A DNA stretch of 64,000 bases from Cryptomeria japonica (lineage: Eukaryota; Streptophyta; Pinopsida; Cupressales; Cupressaceae), in contig NC_081408.1 in assembly GCF_030272615.1 (NCBI RefSeq), forward strand, positions 62,242,614-62,306,613, in the 5' to 3' direction. Position numbers and translations under genes: made by a program. How positions within the stretch are numbered: the first letter of the stretch is position 1; the number at the start of each line of letters is the position of its first letter. The notes under the pieces are model-generated. The model had not been told where the DNA came from and did not search any database. It worked only from the letters and a program-made list of their open reading frames with translations. Shown one piece after another: positions 12,033 to 23,858 of the stretch.

Positions 12033-13444
12033 TGTAGACGTATAAAAATGACCATATTCCTAAATGAATATTTTATGTTCATTCCTCTATTTAGTTAAAT
12101 TTAATTTAATTAAATTACCTACATTCTTCTATTTTATTAAGTAAATTATTCAAATTACTTAGTTAAATTCACTTATGTCATTTAAATTGAATAAATCATT
12201 TATTCAATTAAACCCCTTCTCTCTACTTTTAATTAAATTTATATTTAATTAATAGTTTGCCCCAAATTGAATAAATCTAATTTATTCAATTTCCCAAATT
12301 GCAACCAAATTGAAATAAAATATTTTATTTTAATTAAATCCTTTTATTCCTCATCCACTTGCAAAATCCTACATCTCCCACTTGCATCCTAACCCTCTTC
12401 CTAACCCCCTTCTAGATTCTTCTAATCTCTTCTAAATTAGCCTAACCCATCTCCTAAATATTGTCACATCCCTAAGCAAGGGGAAATCACTTCTCAAACC
12501 CTCAAAGTCTTTGAAAACCATTAAAGGCTTCAACAACTTAACTTTGAAATTCTTCCAAACCATTAATGGTTAACTCAACCCTCTTGCATGGTTAGAGACT
12601 TTTTGACTAACTTAACCCTCATCTAACCCAAGGGTCTCATCAAGAATTCATTTCTTTGACCATAGGTATCCCTTTAACCCTTGCACAAGAGTTTCTCCTT
12701 TGGGTAAAAGGTTTATCCATTGGATAATCCTAACCTAACCTTAACCCTTACCACCTAGGGTAACCATGAGGTCTTCTCAGGCATTTAATATTTCCACCCT
12801 CCCCTCTCAACCATTCTTATGTTGACAATTGTCACCATTTTATTGGTGAAAATTGCAAACATGGATTGATAAAATTTCAATCTTGACCTTTGACAAACTC
12901 TTTCAATACTGGCCATCCATTGCCCTATTTTCACTATAAATAGAGCTCTCCCTCCTCCATTTGAAGGATCCATGAAAGCTTTTAGTATCATACTTATGCT
13001 CAATTTTAGCACATCTACTCTCTCTTTGCAATAGAAATTAATCTAATAAACATCTTAGAATAATTCCTTTATCATTAGCTTAAATCATACAACTAAGATA
13101 GCATATTAGGATAGTTTTTATACAAATCTTGTCATCTTGTAATCTAGTTTGTTGCATTTATAGAATCATGCATAGATAGGATGCATTCTCATGTTAAAAT
13201 CAACCAAAGCATCCCTCATTCTTGCATTTGTCCTCCCTAAACCACTTTGCTCAATGAGCTGAGAGCAAAGACATTGGTTTGAGGGACCTTGTGAGATAGA
13301 GAACCATGTAACCAACCTTGGGAAGTTGAGTCATCCTTCATGGCTCTATAGCTTGCACCAAGAAGTCATGTGGGTCTATGGATAAGTCTCTTTGAGCTTC
13401 ATTTTTCACATTTAAAGTTTCATTGACCCGCTTTTCCCGCACAC
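12033..13444 (+). repeat. 3' LTR of gypsy R
   Basis: It begins TGTAGACG right after the polypurine tract and contains a TATA box (TATAAATAG at 12935-12943) about two-thirds in, as expected for the U3/R boundary. It most likely ends at CCCGCACACA near 13444. The right edge is set only by the terminal CA, because the 5' LTR is not in the window; treat it as approximate. Length is about 1.4 kb. It has no coding capacity. Confidence 0.65.
12935..12943 (+). promoter_or_regulatory. TATA box of the R LTR
   Basis: TATAAATAG followed by a short GC-richer segment and a CT-rich leader. The position inside the LTR matches the promoter that would start the genomic RNA of the element. Confidence 0.55.
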
Positions 13445-13521
13445 AATATGTACATTTATTTTCATTAATTCTACAATTTCATCTAACAATTGTAATTATA
13501 AAGCTTTTTTTCTTTTTTTTT

Positions 13522-15057
13522 ATAAAAGTGGATGAAACCACTAAAATTATATTAAATATTGAGTTTTTTTATAGGTGTCTGGTTCAAAGAGAACTGAAGG
13601 GAAAGAACCAGTAAGAAAACCCTTCGGTATTTCTCAAGCAAACATAAGCCTATCTACCCATTACAAAAGCCCATAGGCACCCCAAATAAACCCCCCAGAT
13701 ACATAGCCAACTGCATTAGATACAAAGGAAGTTGTAAGATCCAGAATAGAAGAGAACATCTCAAAATAGAGCCAGTGGTGTCCAACCATAACCAATGCCA
13801 ACAACCCATAGCCATCCTATCTACACAACACATGAGTCCAAAGCTCTTAAAAGAACAAAACTCAAAACCAGAAGAGAACCAAGAATAAGTGATCTAGCCA
13901 ACACAAAAATGGTGAGAAAACATATGCTAATCCAGATAAGAAGCAAAGAAGGATGATGAAAACCATTAGGAAGTAGGATAAGACCGATCCATAAGATAAT
14001 CCAAAGCAACAACCAAAGAAATAACAACAGAATAAGAAACTATCTGCAACACCATACAAACTGCTCTTTCCAATTCCTCAAAAAAAGCCACCAGCCACCA
14101 ATTTTGACAAGAACTCTCCACAACAAATAGAGGATTTTGTGTTAGTAAAAATAAATGCATAGAAAGAATAGATACCATGACTGCACGCCACCAAGGATAT
14201 AAAAGAGGAAGATATAACCAAATCATGATTAGCCCTCCACTACAAGAAAAGGCAGCGAGCAAGAAGCTTCTCAACAGATGATGAAACATACTCATGCCTC
14301 ACAACACCCCCAATCATAAAATATGCAACTCCCAAAACATAAGACCAAACACAATGCTAGATGATTAAAGAATGAAGGAGCCAACTCAATTCATCATGAT
14401 ACAAAATCCCCACTTGAAAGGCACCAAGCCCAGACCATGAAGGATAATGATTACCAAATAATGCAGAGGATCAAATAGATATAATTATATTGAATGTAAA
14501 CAATGCCTATCATGCAATGAGTAGGTTTGGTTAGTACCTGATACCAATCCACATAGTAACCAAGATATGTCATCAAAAGGAGACCGAGACACCCACCAAC
14601 AAGGTAACCACAGGTGAACAAACAAACGGCCAAACAAGACATGCATATGGTAAACAAAAGGCCCCTCTAACACCAAAAAGACACAAATAACTCATAGGAA
14701 TGTAAAAATACAAGCCAATCCAAAGTTGTCCCATCACCCTCCATACTCAATGAGGAGATACTGCCCGATATAGCTACAAAAAAGATGTTGCCATAAGGCA
14801 AGACAACATCCTCCCTATAGCCATATAGGGAAGTAAAAATCACACCCAACAAGGAGAAGGGAGAAGACAACACCATAAAGAGGATATCACTATGGCAGGA
14901 GAAGCCACAACAATCTCCCTACTCCATTGGAAATTCTAACTGGAAATATCAACAATGAAGATATTGTCATGAAGAGAAACACCCTTATTGCAAATACTTA
15001 TGAAAACAAACTACATCCAGCATGGAAAATAAGGGAGGCTTCTAAAAAGAAATATTG
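13522..15057 (-). other. probable LINE 3' untranslated region
   Basis: About 1.5 kb between the end of the RNase H frame and the T-rich tail. Several hydrophobic minus-strand frames occur, but they overlap one another in different frames and show no domain or family resemblance, so I treat them as chance. An unrelated insertion inside this stretch cannot be excluded. Confidence 0.45.
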
Positions 15058-15495
15058 CTAAGAAAGAAGTTTCATGCAAGAGACTGGTATGTCTGAAGGA
15101 AAAACCTCTAAGAAATCAACACCCTCAGCAATAGCCTTATTAGCCAAAAAATCAGCAATGACATTGATCTCCCTGAAATAATGAGAGATAGAGAAAGTGC
15201 AAAAGCACTTTAATTGCGCAAGAATGTGATCTAAGAAATACTGTAAATGCCAAGAGAGACATTTTTTGGCAATAACTACCGGAAAAACCACCATTGAGTC
15301 ACCTTTAATAACAATATATTTAATATTCAAAGAGATAGTGAGATCAAGCCCAAAGGATAGAGCCTAAAACTCCACAACATTATTAGTACTCTGACCAATG
15401 TATTTTCCCACAACTTTGATGATCTTAGAAGAATGATAAAAAATGACCACTCCAATACTAAACCTTCCTGGATTACCCTTAGAAGCCCCATCAAA
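15058..15495 (-). pseudogene. LINE RNase H domain
   Basis: Read on the minus strand: FDGASKGNPGRFSIGVVIF at about 15440-15495 (first Asp and GNPG loop), NNVVEF (Glu), VIKGDSMVVFPVV near 15300 (Asp) and VIADFLANKAIAEGVD near 15120 (ADxLA motif). This is the optional RNase H at the end of plant L1 ORF2. Stops at about 15495 and 15364 interrupt it, and the frame ends at the stop near 15058. Confidence 0.75.
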
Positions 15496-16886
15496 CTATA
15501 GATTGAATGAAGACATGGGGACGGGCCTCCATTTGGCCATCTTATGTTTAACAAGAGAAGATAGCCCAGCTAATATAGCCCCATGAGAAGGAATCAGACG
15601 AAGCGAAGACCATTTCCAAGTGACCCAATTATCCCAATGAGAAAAAGACCTGAGATGATCTAACTTTTTATGGATGTAAGAAAGCACCACCTCACACATG
15701 GAGGATTGAATTTTACCAATCACATCTACCAGAGTAGAAGATTTATATATAAAGATCCTAGAATTCCTTTCAATCCAGAGATTCCAAATCACCAGTGATG
15801 GAGCCACAACCCAAAGAGATGAATAAAAAGAAGAGTAGAACAATAAGGGCCAAACCATAAATTGAAAAAATAGATTGGGACAAAGAGTAGAAGACCAACC
15901 AAGCATGCCAAAAAGCCAATACCAACACTCACAAGAAAATGGACAAAGTAGAAAAAGATGGTCCATGGATTCCATACAATATCCACAAAAAACACAAGGG
16001 AATACTATTGTAATCCCAAGCCTATCCAATTACATCCCAGGAAGAACTTTATCCTGGACTGCCAACCAAGCAAAGGACCCTTCCTTAGGAAGACAAGTCG
16101 GATGCCAAAATAGCTTAGTAGGCCAGCAGAGAGAGGATGAAGAAATCTAAGATGAAGAATTATAACCATCCTTTACTAAATATGCACCTGACGAACTCTT
16201 AGTCCAAACCAAAGAATCCTCCTTATCCTGAAAGATAGGAGGTCTTTTGTGAAGTTATTCCATAAAAGCAAGTCTGAGGTTGTCATCAATAGGCAAGGGA
16301 GGAATATTCTTCAATTTAGCCACTAAACATGGACCTGTAGAAACATTATCAAAATAATTTGCAACAAAAGTCCCCCAAAGATCCGATAAAATGCCAGGTA
16401 AAGGGGACCAATCTTGGATAGCTGAAAGAGTAGGATACCCATTCCAGACTTCATTCCAGAACCAAGCCTTCTTCCCATTATGAACAACCCAAGATAAATG
16501 TGGTAAAATGACCCTCCTACAAGAAACAAAAAAGTTCCAGAATGCAGAGCCCTTCGGAAGAGATGTGGTAGTAAAAATCCTTTCTCTAGAAGCTCCCCTT
16601 AAATACTTAGCAAGCATGATGGAAGCCCATTTTCTTAAAGGGTCTGCATATAATTTCCACACCAGTTTCATCCCTAGAGTCTTATTCTGAACAGCTAAAT
16701 CACGAATACCCGCACCATCCAGCTCTTTGGGATGACAAATATTGTCCCAAACAAGAAGAGGAATCCTCTTTCTACCTCCCAAGTTATCATTCTAAAGAAA
16801 GGATCTAAGGGAAATCTTAATGTCCTTAGTAACTTTAGGGGGAGCCTGCAAAATAGACAACAAATATGTGGGGATGGCACTCAAAA
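15496..16886 (-). pseudogene. LINE ORF2, C-terminal part with zinc-binding domain
   Basis: This is the post-RT part of ORF2. LGGRKRIPLLVWDNICHPKE and GAGIRDLAVQNKTLGMKLVW are typical of the region after the RT in plant L1 elements. The 16029-15496 part carries CVFCGYCMESMDHLFLLCPF, a C-x2-C-x8-H-x4-C zf-RVT motif that probably binds nucleic acid. A stop near 16785 and frame breaks around 16150-16255 separate the pieces. The protein is inactive because the RT is missing. Confidence 0.75.
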
Positions 16887-16980
16887 TTGATTTATTTTGA
16901 CATATTTTTTTAAATTGCATCATTTTTCACCTTTCTATAAAATGTGTCAAAGAAAAATAAAAATTGTGCTTATAACTTAA

Positions 16981-17863
16981 GCTAGATCAATCTCCAAGTC
17001 TACCCTATTCAAATTGATTAGCAAGGTTATCCTATATGTCTTCAATGTACTATACAAAACATTCACAATTCTAGAAAGTTGGTAGAGATTATTTTGTTTC
17101 TTTTATAATTGATGTTACAATTTTTTTATGAATTTTAGCCAGGATTTGGTAGATTGTTAGTAGAAATATGTTGTAATTTATTTGGTGATTAATAAGTTGT
17201 ATTGCAATGTTCTCAATTGATTCTTTGGATCCTTTTGTTAGCCTTGTACAACAATGCTTAACCTTGTATACTTTTTCTATTTGGTTTTGTATAACCTTTG
17301 TATCTCATTTACTCATATTTTTCTTGTTTGTATCTCTTTTATTGTAACTTTTTTCTTTCTCCAATACAATAAAATTACAACACAATGAAAATCCTTCTTT
17401 TAAAATAAAGAGTTAGAGAATTTTGTTAATAGTTTATATGGATTAGTTAGTTATTTCTAATCAACATTTTGTAAAGTGGTCATATTATTACTTTTATATT
17501 TCTACACATGCACTATCTCTCATGCACATATAATGTTATAATATAAAGGTTGGGCATGTCCTATACCATTTTGAGGAACAATTCGAAAAATCCACCTTGA
17601 GTTATTAAAAATCATGAATAGAAAAAAATAGCTCTCATCATTATATTGCCTTAAAGAATTATTACTTCTTCCTACCTACCTATAAGCAATTTATTCTCTT
17701 CAATTTTATTTTTATTTTTACTGCTTTTAACCCTCAATGTATCCCTTTGACCCTATGCATTTCATTTTCATTCTCACATCCCATCCTTCTTTCATTTCCT
17801 ATGACCTAAACTTCATCTTTCCCCACCCATAACTTCATAATTCTCTTAATTTCTCTTGTCTTC
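16981..17863. repeat. direct repeat copy 1 (~880 bp)
   Basis: From GCTAGATCAATCTCCAAG to TTCATAATTCTCTTAATTT, this stretch matches 18124-18987 along its length with scattered substitutions and small indels. It contains ATTAGCAAGGTTA, TTGTTAGCCTTG and TTGGGCATGTCC words in the same order as copy 2. It is AT-rich, without coding potential, and lacks clear TG...CA ends, so an LTR identity is not established. Confidence 0.7.
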
Positions 17864-17875
17864 GTACATGTAGTG

Positions 17876-18123
17876 TCACGATTAAAGCACTTTGTTGGTG
17901 AAGTGGTCACCAAGTTTCAAATATTTGTTGGGAAATTGTGCTCGTAAGGCCCTGTGTCTTCATTGGCTCATTGTGCTCATGGTTTTGGATAAGTGATATG
18001 TGGGGATGTTGTCCCCCGTTTGTGGCCTCACTAGTTCATAGCTTTAGGTGAAAAGTGTTCATGTAGATCCAAAGAGCGTATCATACCAATGTCACCGGTC
18101 ACATTAATAAAGAAGAAGAAGAA
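17876..18123 (+). repeat. SINE-like segment ending in (GAA)n
   Basis: This ~250 bp segment separates the two direct repeats. GTTGGTGAAGTGGTCACC near 17892 resembles a pol III A box of tRNA-derived SINEs, and AAGTTTCAAAT could be a decayed B box, although its spacing is short. The 3' end is CACCGGTCACATTAATAAAG followed by GAA repeats. No clear flanking duplication was found, so this is tentative. Confidence 0.35.
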
Positions 18124-18987
18124 GCTAGATTAATCTCCAAGTCTGCCCTATTCAAATTGATTAGCAAGGTTATGCTATGTCTTCAATGTACTATGCAAAA
18201 CATTCACAATTCTAGAAAGTTGTTATAGATTATTTTGTTTCTTTTATTATTAATGTTACTATTTTTTTAATATATCTTAGCAAGGCTTTGGTAGATTGTT
18301 AGTAGAAATGTGTGTTGGAATTTATTTGGTGATTGACAAGTTTTATTGTAATGTTCTCAATCGACTTTTGGGATTCTTTTGTTAGCCTTGCACAACAATG
18401 TTTACCCTTGTATACCTTTTATATTTGATCTAGTATAACCTTTGTATCTCATTTATTTATATTTTTCTTGATTGAATTTCTTTTATTGTAACTTATTTAT
18501 TTGTATAATACAATAAAATTACTACATAATGACAATCCTGCTTTTATAGTAAAGACTTTGAGAATTTTGTTAATAGTTTCTATGGATTAATTAGTCATTT
18601 CTAATCAACATTTTTTTAAGTGGTCATCTTATTACTTTTATATTTTCACATATGCACTATCTCTCAGGCACATATAATATTATAATATAAAAGTTGGGCA
18701 TGTCCCATATCATTTTGAGGGACAATCTACAAAATTCACGTTCAGCTATTCAAAATCATGAATAGAAAAAATTACATCTCATTGCTATATTACCTTAAAG
18801 AATTATTACTTCTTCTTACATACCTATAAGCCCTTTATTCTCTTCACTTTAATTTTTATTTTTACTATATTGAACCCTCTATGTATGCCTTACGCCTATG
18901 CATTTCGCTTTCATTCTCACATCCCATCCTTGTTTCATTTCCTAATGACCTAAATTTCCCCTCCCATTGTTTCATAATTCTCTTGAT
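18124..18987. repeat. direct repeat copy 2 (~865 bp)
   Basis: This is the second copy of the 16981-17863 repeat, starting GCTAGATTAATCTCC and ending TTCATAATTCTCTTGATTT, 1143 bp downstream of copy 1. Differences are mostly single substitutions, so the duplication is old but recognisable. Confidence 0.7.
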
Positions 18988-19171
18988 TTTATGTCATCCC
19001 CTCTTTTGCATAATAAAATGACACAACAGGTACTCCCTCTAGCATTCAAACTACAAAACTCATACACAAGAAAAATTTACCGACTCTCTACTTCCAAATT
19101 AATACTTAGATTGCACCTCTTTGGCCAAACTCCAATTCCCTATGCTCTCTTTCTATTATTTCTATGAAGCT

Positions 19172-19259
<88 letters not shown>

Positions 19260-20220
19260 GTATCTTTGCAATAATCCTCATCGATGCATCTTCTCTTATG
19301 GAGGGCGACCCACCTTCAGTTGGACACAACCCAGGTCTCTCTTCTTGGCCAATTCCCTTCCCTTAGTACACAACCTCTATTCTTTTCTCTCTTTCGTAGC
19401 TTCCACTTTGTCTTCCTTTTTTATAAACTTATTAAACTTTATTAGGCTGCAATTCTAGTTTGTTGATTCATTTTCCTTATCTCATGTGTCTGTCCTCCTC
19501 CTTTCTGCCTTTTGTGCATGTATCTTCTATGTTTGATGACTAGTCCAAGGTGAACCATCAATATTCAATCCAAAAATGTTTCTGGATGATGTTGATAAGA
19601 AAAAGGTAGAGGTGATATTTTAACTAGCTTAACATAGAGATGTCAAAACAAATCTAGAATTGAAGAAAAAAAATCAATAATATTTTTGTTTGTTGTTGAT
19701 CGCCAGTCCAATGCTCTTGCATCACAAAACCACCTAATATATCCATTTTTATAATATTTCATCTATTAAAGTATATTTCATGACACTTTCATCACAAGCC
19801 ATAAACCCTTAATTTGATTCGGTATTTGATTCGGTATTCTCTTATATCTACAAAAATTAAACCAAGGAACATAATTGTCATCTTATATTTTTATGTGGAA
19901 AGAAAAAACAAGGTAACCATATAGATGAAAAGTCTCTTAATTAATCATAGGAAGACATGAACACAAATATGTCATAGATATGGTTTTTTATTTAGTATAA
20001 TAAATATAGATGTTTAAGTGGGAGATTAGGTTTTGTGATCATAGCCATATCAACAAATTTCATTGAAACAACACTCAAAAGATAACAAGTATGCACTCAA
20101 ATATTATGGTTCATAAAAGGTGTTGCAGAGGATTTGTAGTGTAGCATACAAATTAGAGTTACCTATTTCAACAAATACATCTAGTTTTTCATGTTTTAGG
20201 AAGGTTAATAGATAAAGGAG
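18988..20220. other. non-coding DNA, no gene seen
   Basis: Apart from the CT microsatellite (19175-19257) and a short duplicated phrase GATTCGGTATT near 19819-19843, I see only AT-rich sequence. The open frame across the microsatellite encodes a Leu-Ser run and is not a gene. Confidence 0.5.
19175..19257. repeat. (CT)n microsatellite, about 41 units
   Basis: Uninterrupted CT dinucleotides over about 83 bp. The length without interruptions suggests it is young and variable in length. Confidence 0.95.
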
Positions 20221-20722
20221 TGTTAAATATTCAAGCAATTGAGAGGTGGGGTGAATTAGTTGATAACTTAAACCTTTCCTTACTTCTTTCATGAATATAG
20301 AATGACCAAGAGAATTAAATAGAATAGATATAACATGAAAATATATACACAAAATAGATCACACAAAGAACACCAAATATGATGTGGAAAACCAAAGAAT
20401 GGAAAAACCATAGAGAATCTTAGTTCTCAATACATAACACTGATCAATGTGACACCATTTAAGGTGATTTTTTACAAAGGGTGGCTTATTGCCAGAAAGA
20501 CCTACTACCCAGGATGGCTCACCATCAAAGGATTTACTTCCTAGAAAGGCTCATTGTTGAAGGGTTCACTTCCCTCACTATCGAAGGAGGAAGAAAGAAA
20601 AAAGAATCCATGACTAAAATATAAACTACAATGTCAAAACTGCTTCCAATGCCTCTGAACAACACACTTCACATATCAACATCAATTGGATTTTCCATTT
20701 TAGTTTTGCACAACTTCCATAT
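20221..20722 (-). repeat. J 3' LTR, outer part
   Basis: TGTTAAATAT...GAGAGGTGGGGTGAATTAG matches the start of the J 5' LTR at 37972. Shared segments include AATTAAATAGAATAGATATA and the GATGTGGAAAACC box near 20381. It is broken after CATAT (20718-20722), the target duplication of the inserted gypsy LTR. Confidence 0.75.
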
Positions 20723-21922
20723 TGTAATTATGGTGAAAAATGTGTGAATGAAAGATCTAGATGAAACCTACCCTTTCCCTCAAAGGAGACATGAGAGTTT
20801 CACTACAGATTTCCCTTCAAACACTTTTCACATTACATTGGAAGAGGGAGAAAATTCACTAGATTCAACCTCCAAAGAAGAAGATTGAATTCTGAATGAA
20901 ATACTATGAGAATGATAAACAAACCCCTCTTCTTGAAATGGAAAGGAATTGATTGAATTGTGTATTAAGAAAACTAACAAAGAACTGACTATAACTCAAG
21001 ATAGAAGTGTGGGATGAAGTTGTGTACCTAGATCTGACAATAATATGTCGAGACGAAGTTGCCCTATGAATTTGAAAAAAAGTTGTCCAGGCTGTGGTGA
21101 AAGTATACACGATCCTCTAAAAATTCCTGGAAATGAAAAGGGTTTTTCTGCCTCTGCAAATGGATTCCAAATCTGAAAGTATAGCTACGCACCTGCAACC
21201 TACACATAGATAAGAGAGGAAAAGGGGTTGGGATTAGGGGTTTGCCTTCAGGTTAAACCCCAGTTTTGGAATTAACCAAGTAATGAAAGAAAGTATTTGC
21301 AAGTAAATGTAAATGAAAGACTGAAATGTAAATCACCTCAAGGGAGATTGTGATAGAAATGTTGATAGAATTGCTTGTATGGTTTTGAATGTTGAAACAA
21401 ATCTCCTCTTCAATGGTTGAATCCTTGACTTGAATGAAATACCTAGCCTTAAAGGAAGACTTGAGATGCTCAATGCTTGAAAGGGATGTTTGAATTCTCT
21501 TGAAAGCTTTAATTTCACCTTATGAAAGTTTTTTCATTATGCGAATGGAAGAGTAAATGCAACTTTTAAAGTTGACAATTAGGGTTAATAAACTGGGTTT
21601 CACCACAGGTCGACATCAGGGAAGGTTTCCTCCTTACTGAAAAGCCTTCAATGAAGACTCCAAAAGGTCCTACCCCAAAATAGGGCAAGGGAAAGGGGCA
21701 CCACACCCCTTTCCTCCTAGGATAGGGGTGCCATTCCCTCATCCAGTCCTTTTTTCTAGGAGTACAAGATGCAGTTCAGGCAGTGCAGAGGGCAAGGGAG
21801 ATGCAGTTGTTTAGGGGTTGAGCAGTCTCCAGTCTCTGATCACACTTGGGGATTTGATTTCGCATTTGTGAGGACCCTAATGTCATTAAATATTGCTAGG
21901 GTCAACATTTTTTGACACTACA
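20723..21922 (-). repeat. solo gypsy LTR with CATAT target duplication
   Basis: A 1200 bp LTR starts TGTA and ends TACA, flanked by CATAT at 20718-20722 and 21923-21927. It is the same family as the LTRs of element M at 23106-23858 and 29168-30364. It sits inside a copia LTR. The uninterrupted site can be read in the J 5' LTR near 38421-38440 (TTCCATACATCAATGC). Solo LTRs arise by recombination between the two LTRs of one element. Confidence 0.85.
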
Positions 21923-22408
21923 CATATATCAACACAATTAGATAATCTTCTAAGTTGGCCAAATAGAGATTCAAAATAGGTCCTCACTAAACATTTTGGT
22001 CGTGGGAAGGAATGAGAATTAGACCATACCACAATGCACTTCATTGGTAAAAACATGTTACATCCATCACAAATATCAGACACAAATCATGACTCATATA
22101 CTACACAAATTGCGCTACTCAATCTCTAATTTTGGATCAAACATGACCCAAACTAGCACTACCCAACCTAACAAAAATAAGAATGAAACCAAAATACTCA
22201 TGAATAGAATCAATCAATACCATATTTAGTAAGATGAGAAATCTGAATCACCATCGTTACAACAATCAACACTGGATATCACTTGTAGCACATCTTCCAG
22301 AGCACCAAACATTCTAGGAACACATCTTTCGAGTCACTAATTCTCAAAACAATATGTTGACATCAACAACAACCATTAATCACAACCATCAACATCACAT
22401 TTGCAACA
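21923..22408 (-). repeat. copia LTR, inner part (J family, copy 1)
   Basis: It continues the copia LTR after the solo gypsy LTR and ends at TTTGCAACA (22408) next to a polypurine tract. The same segment recurs at 30365-30852 with scattered differences, and its outer portion also in the J 5' LTR (38471-38622). Confidence 0.75.
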
Positions 22409-22689
22409 ATCTCCCCCTTTTTCATTGGTAGAAAAATCCATCAACAACAAACACATAACTTTGCAAACTTACTTAGTATCTCTGCAAATCATATCTCTAT
22501 ATCTCATTACATCTCTCCCCCTTTGACATCAAGGACAAAGGCGAGCACAACTCCCTTATAAAACTCACTTTTCTCTCCCTAAGAGGAAGAATCCATTCAT
22601 TACTCCAAATATGAATATTCAAGTAGTTCACTAGACTAATACACATCCAAATCTACATCAGTTCAAATTAGGAAGGGGAAATACCCCTA
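22409..22689 (-). other. copia polypurine tract and 3' leader, copy 1
   Basis: ATCTCCCCCTTTTT abuts the LTR; read on the minus strand this is the plus-strand primer tract. A second tract, TCTCTCCCCCTTTGACATC, lies at about 22513-22530. There is no coding sequence between the tracts and the RNase H remnant. Confidence 0.6.
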
Positions 22690-23105
22690 ACTTTTGTTGG
22701 AGATATTCAAAAGTATCCTTACACAATGCTTTAGTGAAGATATTTGCAATCTTTTCTTTTGTAGGTTCATACTCAATCTTTACTTTGTTGTCCAACTCCT
22801 TTACCCTCAAGAAGTGATATCAAATATATATATGCTTTATTTTGGAATGTTGTATGGGGTTCTTAGAAATGTTTATTTCACTAGTGTTATCATACATTAT
22901 TGAGATGGGTTCATTAAACAATACACTGATACCCTTCAAAGTATGCTTCATCCATAATATCTGAGTGCAACATGAAGCTATTACGATATATTTATCTTCA
23001 GTTGTAGATAAAGACACAAAATCTTGCTTCTTACTTGACCAAGAAACCAACTAGGAGCCAAGAAAGAATGCTCCACCACTTGTATTTTTCCTATCATCAA
23101 CACTT
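22690..23105 (-). pseudogene. copia RNase H C-terminal fragment, copy 1
   Basis: The minus strand reads DDRKNTSGGAFFL, WSSKKQDFVSLST, QILWMKHTLKGISVLFNEP and IMYDNTSEINISKNPIQHSK, then FTKALCKDTFEYLQQKLGV. These are the end of copia RNase H and pol. The acidic residue expected in the ST-E-x-E-Y box is altered (TTEDKYI). Stops and a frameshift are present. The fragment is abruptly joined at about 23105 to an internal point of a gypsy LTR, marking a duplication breakpoint. Confidence 0.75.
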
Positions 23106-23858
23106 CTAACACAAGTACAGTTGCGCACCTACAATCTACACACATAAAAAAGAGGAAAAGGGGTTGGGATTGGGGGTTTGCCTTCAGGTCAAACCCCAAT
23201 TTTTGAAATAACCAAGTAATGAAAGAATGTACTTGCAAGTAAATGTAAATGAAAGACAAAAATATAAACCTCAAGTGAGGTTGTGATAAAAATGTTGATA
23301 GAATTTCTTGTATGAAGTTGAATATTGAAACATATCTCCTCTTCAATGGTTGAATACTTGAATTGAATGCAACACCTAGCCTTGAAGGGAGACTTGAGAT
23401 TCTCAATGCTTGAAAGGGATGTTTGAATGCTTGAATTCTCTTGAATTCTTGAATTTAACCTTATGAAAGTTTTTGCTTATGTGAATGGGAGGGTAAATAC
23501 AACTTTTAAACTTGTCAATTAGGGTTAATAGACCGAGTTTCATTGCAGGCCAACATCCAGGAAGGTTTCCCTCTTATTGCACAACCTTCAATGCAAACCT
23601 TGGAAGGTACTACCCCAAAATAGGGCAAGGGATAGGGGAACTACACCCTTGTCCTCCTAGGAAAGGGGCACCATGCTCCTTTCCTACCCTTTTTTCTAGG
23701 ACATGATGTAGTTCGGGTAGTGCAGAGGGTAAGGGAGATGTAGTTTTAAGGGGTTGAGCAGCCTCTGGTCTCCGATCTAGCTTGGGGATTAGATTTTGCA
23801 TGCGTGAGGACCCTAATATGGTCAAAAATTGCTAGGGTCACAATTTTATGACACTGCA
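23106..23858 (-). repeat. 3' LTR of M, truncated
   Basis: It matches the solo LTR from about 21170 to its end, closing with GACACTGCA. The other ~450 bp is missing because the copy joins copia RNase H at about 23105. On its inner side, the minus strand reads CTAAAGTGGGGTCTAAA before TGCAGTGTC, a convincing polypurine tract and LTR start. Confidence 0.8.

Larger units (their letters stand above)
1..13444 (+). mobile_element. Ty3/gypsy LTR retrotransposon 'R' (5' end outside window)
   Basis: A sense-strand gypsy element enters from the left edge already inside gag and ends at a 3' LTR. The order is gag, protease, G-patch-like segment, RT, RNase H, integrase (to 7264), about 4.8 kb of non-coding DNA holding an antisense reading frame, polypurine tract and LTR. 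Protease-RT-RNase H-integrase order is the Ty3/gypsy arrangement. Extra antisense frames between pol and the 3' LTR are known from the Tat group of plant gypsy elements, so that assignment is likely. gag, protease and RT share one frame with many stops; frameshifts lie near 4845 and 5815. The 5' LTR is outside the window, so no target duplication can be checked. Confidence 0.85.
13504..16886 (-). mobile_element. 5'-truncated LINE (non-LTR retrotransposon)
   Basis: On the minus strand the coding sequence begins abruptly near 16886 with SAIPTYLLSIL, which in plant L1-type ORF2 lies just after the RT domain. The endonuclease and RT are therefore missing, the usual 5' truncation of target-primed insertion. 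Coding remnants run to about 15058. The rest to the T-rich stretch at 13504-13521 (poly(A) on the element strand) is taken as 3' UTR. The tail lies only about 60 bp from the gypsy R LTR. I found no convincing target duplication. Confidence 0.7.

Noticed and set aside
13821-14876. Several hydrophobic minus-strand frames that look membrane-like
   Set aside because: They overlap in different frames, lack motifs and lie in the probable LINE 3' UTR.
19121-19366. Open frame with a long Leu-Ser run
   Set aside because: It is the translation of the CT microsatellite and has no other support.
23512-23825. Overlapping frames on both strands, including a proline-rich one
   Set aside because: They lie inside the M 3' LTR, and the other LTR copies do not keep them open.
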